Of a stretch of 64,000 nt of DNA, positions 16,552-25,001 are shown one piece after another; position 1 is the stretch's first letter, and each line of letters opens with the position of its first letter. The DNA comes from CALGFI01 sp963786805 (GTDB taxonomy: Bacteria; Actinomycetota; UBA4738; HRBIN12). The position numbers and the translations under genes were made by a program. The notes beneath the pieces are model-generated. The model ran no database searches, was not told where the DNA came from, and was given only the letters and a program-made list of their open reading frames with translations. The DNA lies in contig CAWBAK010000007.1 of the NCBI GenBank assembly GCA_963786805.1, positions 62,001 through 126,000 of the forward strand. The letters run 5' to 3'.

Positions 16552-17343
16552 TCATGCCCCATCGCGGTCGGTTCTGCCGACCCCGCCCGGCGTGGCCACC
16601 CGCTCGAGCGACACGGCCGTCACGTAGAACGCCAGACCCACCAGGCAGGCGCCGAGCACGTACGCCCACGCCGCGGCGTTCTTCGAGATCGCGATGCTGC
16701 TGACGATGCGGCTCCCGAGGCCGTTCTGCGATCCGCCGAAGTACTCCGAGACGAACGCGGTGATCACCGCCGCCGGCGCGGCGATCTTGAGCGCGGTGAA
16801 CAGGTACGGCACCGCGTTCGGCACCCGCACCTTCCGAAGGATCGCGACCTCGCTCGCCGCGTACGACCGCATGAGCTCGAGCTGGATCGCGCCGACCTCG
16901 CGCAGTCCCCTCGTGACGTTCACCAGGACGATGAAGTCGACGACGAGCGTCACCATGAGCCGGCGGGGCACCTCGCTCGTGATCGAGAACATGTTGTTGA
17001 ACACGGCGACCAGCACGAAGATCGGGACGGCGTTCAGCGCGATCGCGAGCGGCGTCACGAGCTCGTTCAGCAAGCGGAACCGACCGAGCACGAAACTGAG
17101 CGCGATCCCCAGCACCGTCCCGGCGAGCAGGCCGACGAGCGCGTTGGTGCCCGAGACCTTCGAGGCGTCCCAGATGAGCCTCGTGTTCTCCAGGAACTGC
17201 TGCCAGATCGACGACGGCGCCGGCAGGAAGTACGGCTGGAAGTCGAAGACGTTCACCGCCGTCTCCCAGAGCGCGAGGAACCCGATACCGAACACGACCG
17301 GCGGCAGCACGAGGAGCGCGAGCGCTCGCGGCGACCGGTTCAC
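16552..17343 (-). CDS. ABC transporter permease (SsuC/ThiX type)
   Basis: A 263-residue permease starting at GTG in a GTGA overlap with the ATPase stop. About six membrane segments surround the coupling motif EVGAIQLELMRSYAASEVAI to KVRVPNAVPYLFTALKIAAP, the EAA loop of BPD_transp_1 permeases. It is the second permease of the operon, so the channel is probably a heterodimer with the product of 18180-19022. Confidence 0.88.
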   Translation of the reverse strand: MNRSPRALALLVLPPVVFGIGFLALWETAVNVFDFQPYFLPAPSSIWQQFLENTRLIWDASKVSGTNALVGLLAGTVLGIALSFVLGRFRLLNELVTPLAIALNAVPIFVLVAVFNNMFSITSEVPRRLMVTLVVDFIVLVNVTRGLREVGAIQLELMRSYAASEVAILRKVRVPNAVPYLFTALKIAAPAAVITAFVSEYFGGSQNGLGSRIVSSIAISKNAAAWAYVLGACLVGLAFYVTAVSLERVATPGGVGRTDRDGA

Positions 17344-18183
17344 CGGTCCTCGACCCCCGCCGGCAGGTTGGAGGTTCCCCCGTCGGCCGCATCGACGGCC
17401 GCGAGGTCCGAGGTGTCGATGCCGCGGAGCGCCTCGCGGACCTCGGTGATCTTCTTGAAGAACGCGACGGCCTCGCGCGTCTCGAGTCCCCGGCGAGGCC
17501 CGAGGTCCACGTCGATCACATCGGTGATCCGGCCCGGGCGCGGCGACATCACGACCACGCGCGTCGACAGGTAGACGGCCTCGGGGATCGAGTGCGTCAC
17601 GAAGACGACGGTCGTCGAGGTCTCGCCGCAGATGCGCAGCAGCTCCGCCTGCATGTGCTCGCGGGTCATCTCGTCGAGCGCGCCGAATGGCTCGTCCATC
17701 AACAGGAGTGGCGGATGGGCCGCCAGGGCGCGCCCGATCGCCACCCGCTGCTGCATGCCGCCGGAGAGCTGCCATGGGAAGTGGTCGGCGAAGTCGCCGA
17801 GCTTGACGAGGTCGAGCATCTCGAGCGCGCGCGATCCGCCGCTTGGCCTTGTCCCAGCCCTTCAGCTCGAGGGGGAGCTCGACGTTCTTCGCGACGGTCC
17901 GCCAGTCGAAGAGCCCCGCCTGCTGGAACGCCATGCCGTAGTCCTGGTCCAGACGCGCCTTGCGCGCCGGCTTGCCGTTCACGAGCACCTGGCCGCTCGT
18001 CGGCTCGAGCAGGTTGGCGATCAGGCGCAGCGCGGTCGACTTGCCGCATCCGGACGGGCCGATCAGCGAAACGAACTCACCCGGCTCGATGGTGAGATCC
18101 ATGTCCACCAGCGCGTGGACGGCGTTCGGCCGGCCGGCGTTGAAGACCTTGGAGACGTCGTGGATCTCGACCGCGGCGGTCAC
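17340..18183 (-). CDS. ABC transporter ATPase (SsuB/ThiZ type, frameshifted)
   Basis: The N-terminal frame (18183 to about 17835) carries Walker A GPSGCGKST and the Q-loop FQQAGLFDW. The C-terminal frame carries the signature LSGGMQQRVAIGRALA, Walker B LLLMDEPFGALD and the switch His in VFVTHS. The two are joined by deleting one base inside a GCGCGCGC run near 17829-17837 (KRRI then RALEMLDLV), giving about 280 residues. GTG start and stop overlap the neighbouring permeases by four bases each. All catalytic motifs are intact, so decay is unlikely. Confidence 0.85.
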
Positions 18184-19022
18184 TCCACGACCTCCCGTGG
18201 CCGGTTCCGCATCAGCATCAGGTCCGCCGTCGCCACCATCCCGGCCATCAGCAGGCCGAGCGCGGCCGCGCCGAACACGGCGGTGTAGACCTTCGCCGGG
18301 TCCGCCGTCGCCTCACGCGCGTACTCGATGATCAACCGTCCGATCCCGCCGGCCAAACCCGTCGAGATCTCGGCGACGACGACACCGACCACCGACGCCG
18401 TCGCCCCGAGTCGCAGCGCCGGCACGAGGTACGGCACGGCGGCGGGGAACCGCAGCTTGAACAGCGTCTGCCGCCACGACGCCGCGTAGGAGTCCATCAG
18501 CTCGAGGGCCGCCGGCGGCGCGGACGTGAGCCCTTTCAGCGTTCCGACCGCGACCGGGAAGAACGCGAGGAAGGCGCCGAGCACCGCGGCCGAGAGCCAT
18601 CGCGGCCACTCGAACGCGCCGAGGTGCAGCTTGCCGCCCCAGCTGACGACGAGCGGCGCGAGCGCGATCAGCGGCACCGTCTGCGACACGACGAGGTAGG
18701 GCAGGAGGCCGCGTTCGATCACCTTGAATCGCGCCATCACGATCGCCAGGCCGAGTCCGACGAGCGTTCCCATCGCGAAACCGGCGAGTGCGAGTCGCAG
18801 CGAGAACCACGCACCGGAGGCAACCGTCGAGATGATCGGCGTCGGGAACCCCCGGCGCTCCGGCTGCAAGTAGCGAGCGAGCATGTCCCACACGTGCGGC
18901 ATCGCGTAGTCGCTCGTGCGCGGCAGGATCGCCCACCCGAACACGGTGCCGCCGTCCTCGGGTCCGACCCACTTGTAGAGCTCCCAGAGGACCGCGACGA
19001 GCAGCAGCGCAAGGCCGAACAT
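18180..19022 (-). CDS. ABC transporter permease (SsuC/ThiX type)
   Basis: A 280-residue permease with six hydrophobic segments and the EAA loop LELMDSYAASWRQTLFKLRF followed by AVPYLVPALR. The annotated ATG is preceded in frame by about 19 codons after the previous stop (including ARRTLRRFARRAS), which look like a positively charged N-terminus but contain no ordinary start codon. The protein pairs with the other permease of this operon. It is 57 bases downstream of the LLM gene. Confidence 0.87.
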   Translation of the reverse strand: MFGLALLLVAVLWELYKWVGPEDGGTVFGWAILPRTSDYAMPHVWDMLARYLQPERRGFPTPIISTVASGAWFSLRLALAGFAMGTLVGLGLAIVMARFKVIERGLLPYLVVSQTVPLIALAPLVVSWGGKLHLGAFEWPRWLSAAVLGAFLAFFPVAVGTLKGLTSAPPAALELMDSYAASWRQTLFKLRFPAAVPYLVPALRLGATASVVGVVVAEISTGLAGGIGRLIIEYAREATADPAKVYTAVFGAAALGLLMAGMVATADLMLMRNRPREVVE

Positions 19023-19079
19023 CGACGCGCGTCGCGCGAACCGTCGCAGAGTTCGACGCGCCGCTTCGAGAACGCCGCG

Positions 19080-20096
19080 TCACGTCTTCGCTTGTGCCTT
19101 GTCGGCGATGGCGGGGATGACCTTCTCCCCGTACGCCTGCAGGGTCTCGTCCTTCGCGTCGTGTTGCAGGTAGACCGCGAACTGGTGGACGCCGAGCCCC
19201 TTCAGCTCCTGGAGCCGGCGCACGTGCTCCTCGACGGGGCCGAGGATGCAGAACCGGTCCACGATCTCGTCGGGCACGAACTGCGTGTGCACGTTCCCCA
19301 CCTGGCCGTGCTCGTTGTAGTCGTACCCCTCGCGTCCCTTGATGTACTCGGTGAGCGCCGTCGGCACCTCCGAGGTCTCGCCGTACCGCGCGACGATGTC
19401 CGCGACGTGATTGCCCACCATGCCGCCGAACCAGCGGCACTGGTCGCGCGCGTGCGCGAGGTCATCGCCCACGTAGGCGGGAGCCGCGACGCAGATCATG
19501 ATCTCGTCGGGATCGCGGCCCGCATCCTCGGCCGCCTTGCGCACCGCGGCGATCGTCCACGCGGTGATGTCGGGATCGGCGAGCTGCAGGATGAAGCCGT
19601 CACCCACCTCCCCGATCAGTTGCAGCGCCTTCGGGCCGTAGCCGGCCACCCACACCTCGACCCGGCTCTTCGAGGCCCACGGGAACCGGACCTTCGAACC
19701 CCGGTACTCGACGGGCCGGCCGTTCGCCAGCTCGCGGATCACGTGAACCGCGTCGCGCAGCGTGGCGATCGTCGTCGGCCTGCCGTTGATGACTCGCACC
19801 GCCGAGTCGCCCCGGCCGATACCGATCACCGTCCGGTTGCCGAACATCTCGTTCAGCGTCGCGAACACGCTCGCCGTGACCGTCCAGTCCCGGGTGGCGG
19901 GGTTCGTCACCATCGTGCCCACCGTCACGTTGCGCGTGTTCGCCAGGATCTGCGTGTAGATCGGGAACGGCTCCTGCCACAGGATGTGGCTGTCGAACGT
20001 CCACACGTGGGTGAACCCATACCGTTCGGCCCTCGTGGCGAGGTCGATCACGCGCGCGCTCGGAGGGGTGGTCTGCAACACCACGCCGATGTCCAT
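19080..20096 (-). CDS. LLM-class F420-dependent oxidoreductase (TIGR03842-like)
   Basis: A 338-residue TIM-barrel luciferase-like protein with a strong GGGGGAG ribosome site. MDIGVVLQTTPP, THVWTFDSHILWQEPF, GTMVTNPATRDWTVTASVFA and VIGIGRGDSAVRVINGRPT are family landmarks for the F420 LLM subgroup recurrently seen beside hydantoin or pyrimidine catabolic genes. It may reduce or oxidise a ring substrate before ring opening. It lies between a beta-ureidopropionase-type nitrilase and an ABC importer in one operon, which supports a catabolic role. Confidence 0.87.
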   Translation of the reverse strand: MDIGVVLQTTPPSARVIDLATRAERYGFTHVWTFDSHILWQEPFPIYTQILANTRNVTVGTMVTNPATRDWTVTASVFATLNEMFGNRTVIGIGRGDSAVRVINGRPTTIATLRDAVHVIRELANGRPVEYRGSKVRFPWASKSRVEVWVAGYGPKALQLIGEVGDGFILQLADPDITAWTIAAVRKAAEDAGRDPDEIMICVAAPAYVGDDLAHARDQCRWFGGMVGNHVADIVARYGETSEVPTALTEYIKGREGYDYNEHGQVGNVHTQFVPDEIVDRFCILGPVEEHVRRLQELKGLGVHQFAVYLQHDAKDETLQAYGEKVIPAIADKAQAKT

Positions 20097-20115
20097 GGCT
20101 CCCCCTTCGTACCGC

Positions 20116-20958
20116 TCAGCGGGCGACGATCGGGTCGTACGCGTCGGGCCGGCGGTCCCGGTAGAACGCCCACCGGTCGCGGACCTCGCGGATCTTGCCG
20201 AGGTCGAGGTCGCGCACGATCAGCTCGGGCTTGTAGGCGTCGCCGACCTCGCCGACGAACTGCCCCTCCGGGTCGACGAAGTAGCTCTGTCCGTAGAAGT
20301 CGTTCTCGCCGAGGGGCTCGATCCCGACGCGGTTGATCGCGCCGACGTAGTACATGTTCGCGACCGCAGCCGCCGGCTGCTCCAGCCGCCACAGGTACTC
20401 GCTCAGCCCGCGGTGCGTCGCCGAGGGGTTGAAGACGATCTCGGCGCCGTGCAGTCCGAGGATGCGCCAGCCCTCGGGGAAGTGGCGGTCGTAACAGATG
20501 TACACGCCGACCTTCCCGACGGCGGTCTCGAACACCGGGTAGCCCCCGGTGCCGGGAGAGAAGTAGAACTTCTCCCAGAAGCCCTTCACTTGCGGGATGT
20601 GCTGCTTGCGGAACTTCCCGAGGTAGCTCCCGTCGGCATCGATGACCGCGGCGGTGTTGTAGTACAGGCCGGCTTGCTCGAACTCGTACATCGGCAGCAC
20701 GATCACCATGCCGAGCTCTTTGGCCACGCTCTGGAACCGCTTCGTCGTGGGGCCGTCGGGGATCGGCTCGGTGTACTCGTAGTACTCGGTGTCCTGCACC
20801 TGACAGAAGTACGGCCCGTAGAACAGCTCCTGGAAGCAGATGACCTCGGCTCCCTGGGCGGAGGCGTCGCGCGCGGCCTCCTCGTGCTTGTCGATCATCG
20901 CTTCCTGGCTGCCGGCCCAATCGGTCTGCAGCAGTGCCGCCTTCACGGTCGTCGACAT
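20116..20958 (-). CDS. Nitrilase-family amidase, probable beta-ureidopropionase or N-carbamoyl amidohydrolase
   Basis: A 280-residue protein starting at the ATG behind GAGGAGGAG; a longer start adds only unstructured residues. The full triad is present: CFQELFYGPYF (E44), GKFRKQHIP (K118) and VYICYDRHFPE (C155). The latter motif and the GFWEKFYFSPG loop match beta-ureidopropionase and N-carbamoylputrescine amidase enzymes, which cleave N-carbamoyl compounds to amine, CO2 and ammonia. It is first in the six-gene minus-strand operon with LLM and importer genes. No dihydropyrimidinase is adjacent; the amidohydrolase at 1866-3224 is a candidate partner. Confidence 0.9.
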   Translation of the reverse strand: MSTTVKAALLQTDWAGSQEAMIDKHEEAARDASAQGAEVICFQELFYGPYFCQVQDTEYYEYTEPIPDGPTTKRFQSVAKELGMVIVLPMYEFEQAGLYYNTAAVIDADGSYLGKFRKQHIPQVKGFWEKFYFSPGTGGYPVFETAVGKVGVYICYDRHFPEGWRILGLHGAEIVFNPSATHRGLSEYLWRLEQPAAAVANMYYVGAINRVGIEPLGENDFYGQSYFVDPEGQFVGEVGDAYKPELIVRDLDLGKIREVRDRWAFYRDRRPDAYDPIVAR

Positions 20959-21122
20959 GGCTCCTCCTCGAAGGGTGCCGTCCGGGCCGGGAGCCGGTTT
21001 CGACCCCGAGCCCTCTCCGGCATGGTAGCCACACCTCGCCGAGGGCGAAAGCCAGGCCACCGCCAGTGCACCCCCTCAGGGGAAGTGGGACCGAGGAACG
21101 CCTCGGTGCGAGAATCGACGAG

Positions 21123-21506
21123 ATGCGGCTCTACCTCATCGGCGAGATGGACGACGCGCCGCTCCACATCGCCCTCGAGACGGCGGTCGACCTCGCGGAC
21201 GGCTTGGCCAAGATCGACGGGTACCGGTTCGTGACGCGGCCCGAGCTCGAAGCGCTCCCCCATGGGCGTGCAGCGCTGGCGATCTGGGAGGCGGGCGACG
21301 ACGCCGTCTTCGAGGCTCGCACCCGAGCGTTCTCGGATGACGCGTGGGCGAAGGAGCAGCACTTCGACGCCATGAGCGAGGCCGAGAAGGCCGAGTACCT
21401 GCGTGGCCGGCTCCTCGCGGCCGGTCTGGATCCGGCCAAGGTTCACGGCCTGGTGCGCGAACGCCGGCGCAAAGGCCTGAGGATCGCCGACGAGCCCGAG
21501 GGCTGA
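21123..21506 (+). CDS. Hypothetical protein, 127 aa
   Basis: Not recognised. The protein is soluble, acidic in the first two thirds and ends with a basic segment (VRERRRKGLRI). It starts MRLYLIGEMDDAPLHIALET. No signal or membrane segment is present. Coding-type third-position GC is strong, and a GAGAAT hexamer lies 7 bases before the ATG, in line with leaderless genes nearby. It precedes the sigma-factor gene by 29 bases and may be co-transcribed. Confidence 0.65.
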   Translation: MRLYLIGEMDDAPLHIALETAVDLADGLAKIDGYRFVTRPELEALPHGRAALAIWEAGDDAVFEARTRAFSDDAWAKEQHFDAMSEAEKAEYLRGRLLAAGLDPAKVHGLVRERRRKGLRIADEPEG

Positions 21507-21535
21507 GCGCCCCACGTCAGCGAACGGGAGCCCTC

Positions 21536-22078
21536 GTGCATCCATGGACCGTGCGAGCAGAGGGTGAGGTCGTCGTGCCGTTCCCCTCGGAGCGCGTCGA
21601 GGCATGGGCCCGCTTCGACACGTTCTTCGAGGAGGAGCACGAGCGTCTGTTCAAGGCGCTCTACTTCGTGACCGGGAACCGCCACGATGCGGAGGAGCTG
21701 ATGCAGGACGCGTTCCTGCGTCTGTGGGAGCGGTGGGACGAGATCCATCGGATCGAGGACCCGACCGGCTACCTGTTCCGCATCGCCCTGAACGGGTTCC
21801 GGATGCGACGTCGCCGAGCGGCGATGTCCGTCCGGAAGGTCGTCCCCATCCCGGAGTGGCGTGACCCGTTCCTCGATGCGGAGATGCGCGCCGACGTGCG
21901 GCAGCTCCTGCTCGGGGTCACCCCGCGGCAGCGGGCCGCCCTCCTGCTCGTGGACCTGCTCGGGTACCCGTCCGAGCAGGCAGCGCGCATCCTGCGCGTG
22001 CGTCCGTCCACGGTGAGGGCCTTGGCCACGAAGGGTCGACGAGCCCTCCGAGCGATGGAAGGAGCGCGGGATGCCTGA
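21536..22078 (+). CDS. ECF (SigE-type) RNA polymerase sigma factor
   Basis: A 180-residue sigma-70 protein; start at GTG five bases after CGGGAG. Region 2 is visible as FFEEEHERLFKALYFVTGNR and AEELMQDAFLRLWERWDEI, ending GYLFRIALNGFRMRRRR. Region 4 is VTPRQRAALLLVDLLGYPSE with the helix-turn-helix ILRVRPSTVRALATKGRRAL. The stop overlaps the next start by 8 bases, so the downstream membrane protein is its probable partner or anti-sigma factor. Targets are unknown. Confidence 0.88.
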   Translation: MHPWTVRAEGEVVVPFPSERVEAWARFDTFFEEEHERLFKALYFVTGNRHDAEELMQDAFLRLWERWDEIHRIEDPTGYLFRIALNGFRMRRRRAAMSVRKVVPIPEWRDPFLDAEMRADVRQLLLGVTPRQRAALLLVDLLGYPSEQAARILRVRPSTVRALATKGRRALRAMEGARDA

Positions 22079-22625
22079 CGTGCAGGAGGTGTTCCGCATG
22101 GCGACACAGAAGGTTCGACCCGACCCCGGGGCGCTCGAACGGCAGCACCGCGACCAGCGACGCGCGGTTACGAAACGCAAGGCGGGCGTCTACGCGCTCG
22201 TCGCAGGCCTCGTCGCCGCCGGGCTGATCATCGGTATCGGAGCGTTGCGCAACGAGGATCCGGGCGGGGAACCGGCCGCCGGAAACGACCTCACGACGAA
22301 CGACCTGATCGGCATGTGGGTTCGGTCGGGGACCGGCGACGGGGACGACTTCGCCTTCTTGAAGTTCAACCAGGACGGCACGTTCGCGGCGGGCCACCAC
22401 CAGCAGTTGCTCTTCAGCGAGAACGCGCCGGCCGCCGGCACGTTCCAGCTCGTCGACGGAACGATCACGTTCGTGGTCGAGGAGCGGTCCAGCGCCTGCG
22501 AGCCGGAGACGTGGGTCTGGGAGGCGGAGCTCGCCGCCGATGGCCGGCTCCGCATCGTGTCGATCGAGGGCACGAACTGCGGGGTTCCGCTCGACACCGA
22601 GACGTGGGTGCGGCTTTCGTCGTAG
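22071..22625 (+). CDS. Single-pass membrane protein, probable sigma-factor partner with lipocalin-like outer domain
   Basis: A 184-residue protein with GGAAGGAG ahead of its ATG, overlapping the sigma gene by 8 bases. A basic cytoplasmic segment (about 1-37) is followed by one membrane helix (VYALVAGLVAAGLIIGIGAL, about 40-59) and an extracytoplasmic domain. That domain begins LIGMWVRSG and contains FLKFNQDGTF and GTFQLVDGTITFVVE, like small lipocalin-type beta-barrels, with a probable disulfide between two Cys. Anti-sigma factors often sit here, but I see no zinc-binding ASD motif (HxxxCxxC). Role as anti-sigma or sensor is inferred from coupling. Confidence 0.6.
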   Translation: MPDVQEVFRMATQKVRPDPGALERQHRDQRRAVTKRKAGVYALVAGLVAAGLIIGIGALRNEDPGGEPAAGNDLTTNDLIGMWVRSGTGDGDDFAFLKFNQDGTFAAGHHQQLLFSENAPAAGTFQLVDGTITFVVEERSSACEPETWVWEAELAADGRLRIVSIEGTNCGVPLDTETWVRLSS

Positions 22626-22652
22626 ATCGGGCGCACGGTTGGTGCCCTTGCC

Positions 22653-22707
22653 TCGAAAGGACTTCTCCATGGTGATACGGTCGCCTCCAGACCCCCTTCG
22701 AAAGGAC
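22653..22707 (+). repeat. Duplicated ribosome-site segment TCGAAAGGAC
   Basis: TCGAAAGGAC occurs at 22653-22662 and again at 22698-22707, each followed 5-6 bases later by an ATGG. The first drives a possible 34-codon leader reading frame (22669-22773) that overlaps the small gene at 22713 in another frame; the second serves that gene. It may be a local duplication creating a translated leader. Confidence 0.5.
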
Positions 22708-22712
22708 ACGCC

Positions 22713-22847
22713 ATGGCCAACAAGGACAAGGGCGGTTCCAAGAGCTCGAAGACGGCGGCGAGCAAGTCGCTGAAGGAGAAACGCCAGGCGAAGAAGGAAA
22801 AGGCCGCCAAGAGCTCGTCCTCGTGGAGTCCCTCCGGCAACAAGTAG
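22713..22847 (+). CDS. Small lysine/serine-rich protein, 44 aa
   Basis: Starts at ATG five bases after CGAAAGGAC. The product is MANKDKGGSKSSKTAASKSL followed by KEKRQAKKEKAAKSS and a Ser/Trp/Pro tail. Similar tiny basic proteins are widespread in actinobacteria, but I know of no assigned function. The composition suggests nucleic-acid or ribosome association. Codon usage is coding-like and the ribosome site is good. Confidence 0.68.
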   Translation: MANKDKGGSKSSKTAASKSLKEKRQAKKEKAAKSSSSWSPSGNK

Positions 22848-22887
22848 GGCGCTCCACCTGAGCAAGTTCATCCGAAGGGAGGGGCCT

Positions 22888-23136
22888 ATGCCCCAGTTCA
22901 TGGACGTGCATCGTGGGATGGCCGGGATCACGCCGGAGCTCCTGAAGCAGGCACACCAGGCGGACCTGGATATCCAGGACAACGAGGGGATGAACTTCAA
23001 GCAGGCGTGGGCCGACCCGAGCACCGGCGTCGTGTTCTGCCTGTCCGAAGGTCCGAGCGAAGAGGCCCTGCGGAAGGTTCACGAGCAAGCGGGACATCCC
23101 GCCGACGAGGTGTACGAGGTCCCCGTCGAGGTCTAG
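22888..23136 (+). CDS. DUF4242 (SCO4226-type nickel-binding) small protein
   Basis: An 82-residue ferredoxin-like-fold protein with a strong GGGAGGGG ribosome site. MPQFMDVHRGMAGITPELLK, the NFKQAWADPSTGVVFCLSEG segment and HEQAGHPADEVYEV match DUF4242, whose Streptomyces member SCO4226 binds nickel. The His and Cys of the metal region are kept. Its stop codon is shared with the convergent PAP2 gene through a CTAG tetramer. Confidence 0.87.
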   Translation: MPQFMDVHRGMAGITPELLKQAHQADLDIQDNEGMNFKQAWADPSTGVVFCLSEGPSEEALRKVHEQAGHPADEVYEVPVEV

Positions 23137-23810
23137 TCCTCGTCCGGAACCTCGCCCGGAACCTCGCTCGGATCGCGACTTCGGCCGTCGGCGCCCGGGA
23201 CGCCGACGGCCAGGTTCGTCAAGCCGCCGACGAGCAGACCGAGACCCACTCCCCCGACGACGTCGAGCGGAGCGTGCGCGCCGAGGTAGACGCGCGCGAA
23301 CGAGACGAGCGCGACCACCAACCACGGGGCGACGCGCCACCTCCCCCGGAGGTAGGGCGTGATCACCCACGCGAGCCCGGTCACGAGCACGACGTGCCCG
23401 GACACGAACGATACGCCGCTCGCCGGCGCGCCCGCTCGCACGACGGCATCGGAGATCGTCGTGCCCGGGCGCGATCGCTGCACGAGCTCCCACACCGTCC
23501 GCTCTCCGATGAGCTTGCCGGCCGTCACGAGGAGCGCCGCAACCGCCAAACGCCACCTGCGCAAGACCAACGCGCCCGCGGCAACGACCGGTCCCACCGC
23601 GAGCACGCCGAGCAGCTGAGCGGCGTTCATCACGGGGGTCAGGGCATCGGGCAAGCCGTTGATCGCGTGGAAGACACGAAGCTCGAGCGAGCCGACGGTT
23701 CCGTCTCGGACGACGAAGCCGCACACGACGAGGACGGCGAGGCCGACGGACGCGGCGACCAGATCGCCGACCCGCCGACTCCTCATCCACCCGCTGATCA
23801 GGCTCGGCAT
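23133..23810 (-). CDS. PAP2-family membrane phosphatase
   Basis: A 225-residue protein with about six membrane helices. The three PAP2 phosphatase motifs are present: K-x6-R-P-like (ERTVWELVQRSRPG), SFVSGHV with the catalytic His, and SFARVYLGAHAPLDVVGG with the second His and Asp. It probably dephosphorylates a lipid or polyprenyl phosphate on the outer leaflet. The ATG lies 6 bases after TACGAT, suggesting a leaderless mRNA. Confidence 0.87.
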   Translation of the reverse strand: MPSLISGWMRSRRVGDLVAASVGLAVLVVCGFVVRDGTVGSLELRVFHAINGLPDALTPVMNAAQLLGVLAVGPVVAAGALVLRRWRLAVAALLVTAGKLIGERTVWELVQRSRPGTTISDAVVRAGAPASGVSFVSGHVVLVTGLAWVITPYLRGRWRVAPWLVVALVSFARVYLGAHAPLDVVGGVGLGLLVGGLTNLAVGVPGADGRSRDPSEVPGEVPDED

Positions 23811-23816
23811 GCGGGC

Positions 23817-23822
23817 ATCGTA
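23817..23822 (-). promoter_or_regulatory. Candidate -10 element (TACGAT), leaderless
   Basis: TACGAT ends 6 bases before the PAP2 ATG at 23810. A divergent TACACT (23825-23830) may serve the gene at 23870. Confidence 0.45.
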
Positions 23823-23869
23823 GATACACTCACGGATGCTCGAGAGGAGCAGGACGTGAGGAGAAGGTC

Positions 23870-24502
23870 GTGTCGGACCTCCTGAACCACAACGTGCTGG
23901 TGATCAGCCAGAAGCCGAAGTTCGTCGAGATGACGAACGAGTACGAGATCACCGATGAGAGCGGAGGCGCGCTCGGCGTCATCCGGCAGGAGGGGCAGTC
24001 GAAGGCCCGGAAGCTCCTGCGGCTCGTGACGAGCGTCGACCAGTTCCTCACCCACAAGCTCGCCGTCTACGACGCGCAGGGCGAGAAGGTCCTCGAGTTG
24101 GTCCGTCCGGCGAAGGTGTTCAAGTCGACCCTCGAGGTCGTCGACGGACAGGGCGTTCGAGTCGGGAAGATCGTGCAGGAGAACGTCGTCGGCAAGAAGC
24201 GGTTCCGGCTCGAAGGGCCGGCGGACGAGACCCTCGGATCGATCGACGCCGAGAACTGGAGATCGTGGGACTTCGCGATCCACGACCCGGCGGGGACCGA
24301 GGTCGGCAGGATCACGAAGAAGTGGGCCGGGATCCTGCGCGAGGGGTTCACGACCGCCGACCGCTACCTGCTCAGCATCTCCGGTGCGGTCGCGGGTGAC
24401 CTTCGCAAGCTGATGGTGGCCTCCGCGGCCGGGATCGACACGGCGCTGAAGCAGGACGACACGGGCGGGTTCGGCTTCGGCGGCATCGACCTCGATATCT
24501 AG
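23870..24502 (+). CDS. LURP-one/scramblase-like family protein
   Basis: A 210-residue protein starting at GTG after GGAGAAGG. Tubby-like beta-barrel strands are seen in NEYEITDESGGALGVIRQEG, KLAVYDAQGEKVLELVRPAK, LEVVDGQGVRVGKIVQENVV and FAIHDPAGTEVGRITKKWAG. This is the pattern of LURP-one-related and phospholipid-scramblase-like proteins of actinobacteria. It lacks a signal peptide and probably works at the inner face of the membrane; the biochemical role is unresolved. Confidence 0.8.
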   Translation: MSDLLNHNVLVISQKPKFVEMTNEYEITDESGGALGVIRQEGQSKARKLLRLVTSVDQFLTHKLAVYDAQGEKVLELVRPAKVFKSTLEVVDGQGVRVGKIVQENVVGKKRFRLEGPADETLGSIDAENWRSWDFAIHDPAGTEVGRITKKWAGILREGFTTADRYLLSISGAVAGDLRKLMVASAAGIDTALKQDDTGGFGFGGIDLDI

Positions 24503-24519
24503 GCGCGCCGGCGTCTGCG

Positions 24520-24936
24520 TCACTCATCCCGAGGATCGGCCCAGGCCACGAGCTGCTCGTCCAGTCGCCTGCGGAACGTCATCGACGACATGACGCCCGC
24601 ACCGAGCGCGCGCACCCGCTGTGCGAGGAGATCGTCGGACGTGACGACGGTGATGGATGCGGGAGCGGAATCCTCGCCCACCATGCGGACGATCTCGTCG
24701 TCCGCGGCGTTGCGCCCTCGCATCGTAGGGAAAGCCACGACGACGGCCCCGTGAGGACCGGCGGCGACGTCAGGCGGGTGGACGTCGAACACGACCGTGG
24801 CGTCTTCACCCGTGACGGTGGCGTATCGGTCGAGCTCTGCGATCAGCCGGCGAACGGCACCCTCGCGATCCTTCCACCAGCCGTCCGGACGCGAGCCGAT
24901 CACGTTCATGCCGTCGACGATCCAGCGAGGGGGCAT
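24520..24936 (-). CDS. NYN-domain (YacP-like) RNA endonuclease family protein
   Basis: A 138-residue PIN-like protein. WIVDGMNVIGSRPDGWWKDR gives the first acidic residue and the NVIG-x-RPDGWW motif of YacP/NYN proteins. ATVVFDV, NAADDEIVRM and TVVTSDDLLAQRV carry the other acidic metal ligands. YacP (Rae1) in Bacillus is a ribosome-associated endoribonuclease. The gene stands alone between convergent and tandem neighbours. Confidence 0.85.
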   Translation of the reverse strand: MPPRWIVDGMNVIGSRPDGWWKDREGAVRRLIAELDRYATVTGEDATVVFDVHPPDVAAGPHGAVVVAFPTMRGRNAADDEIVRMVGEDSAPASITVVTSDDLLAQRVRALGAGVMSSMTFRRRLDEQLVAWADPRDE

Positions 24937-25001
24937 CCGGGTTGCATCGGTTGGATGTGCGCGCCGAGCGACCGGCCGGCGCAGGGTCTTCTGGCGGGTG
25001 C

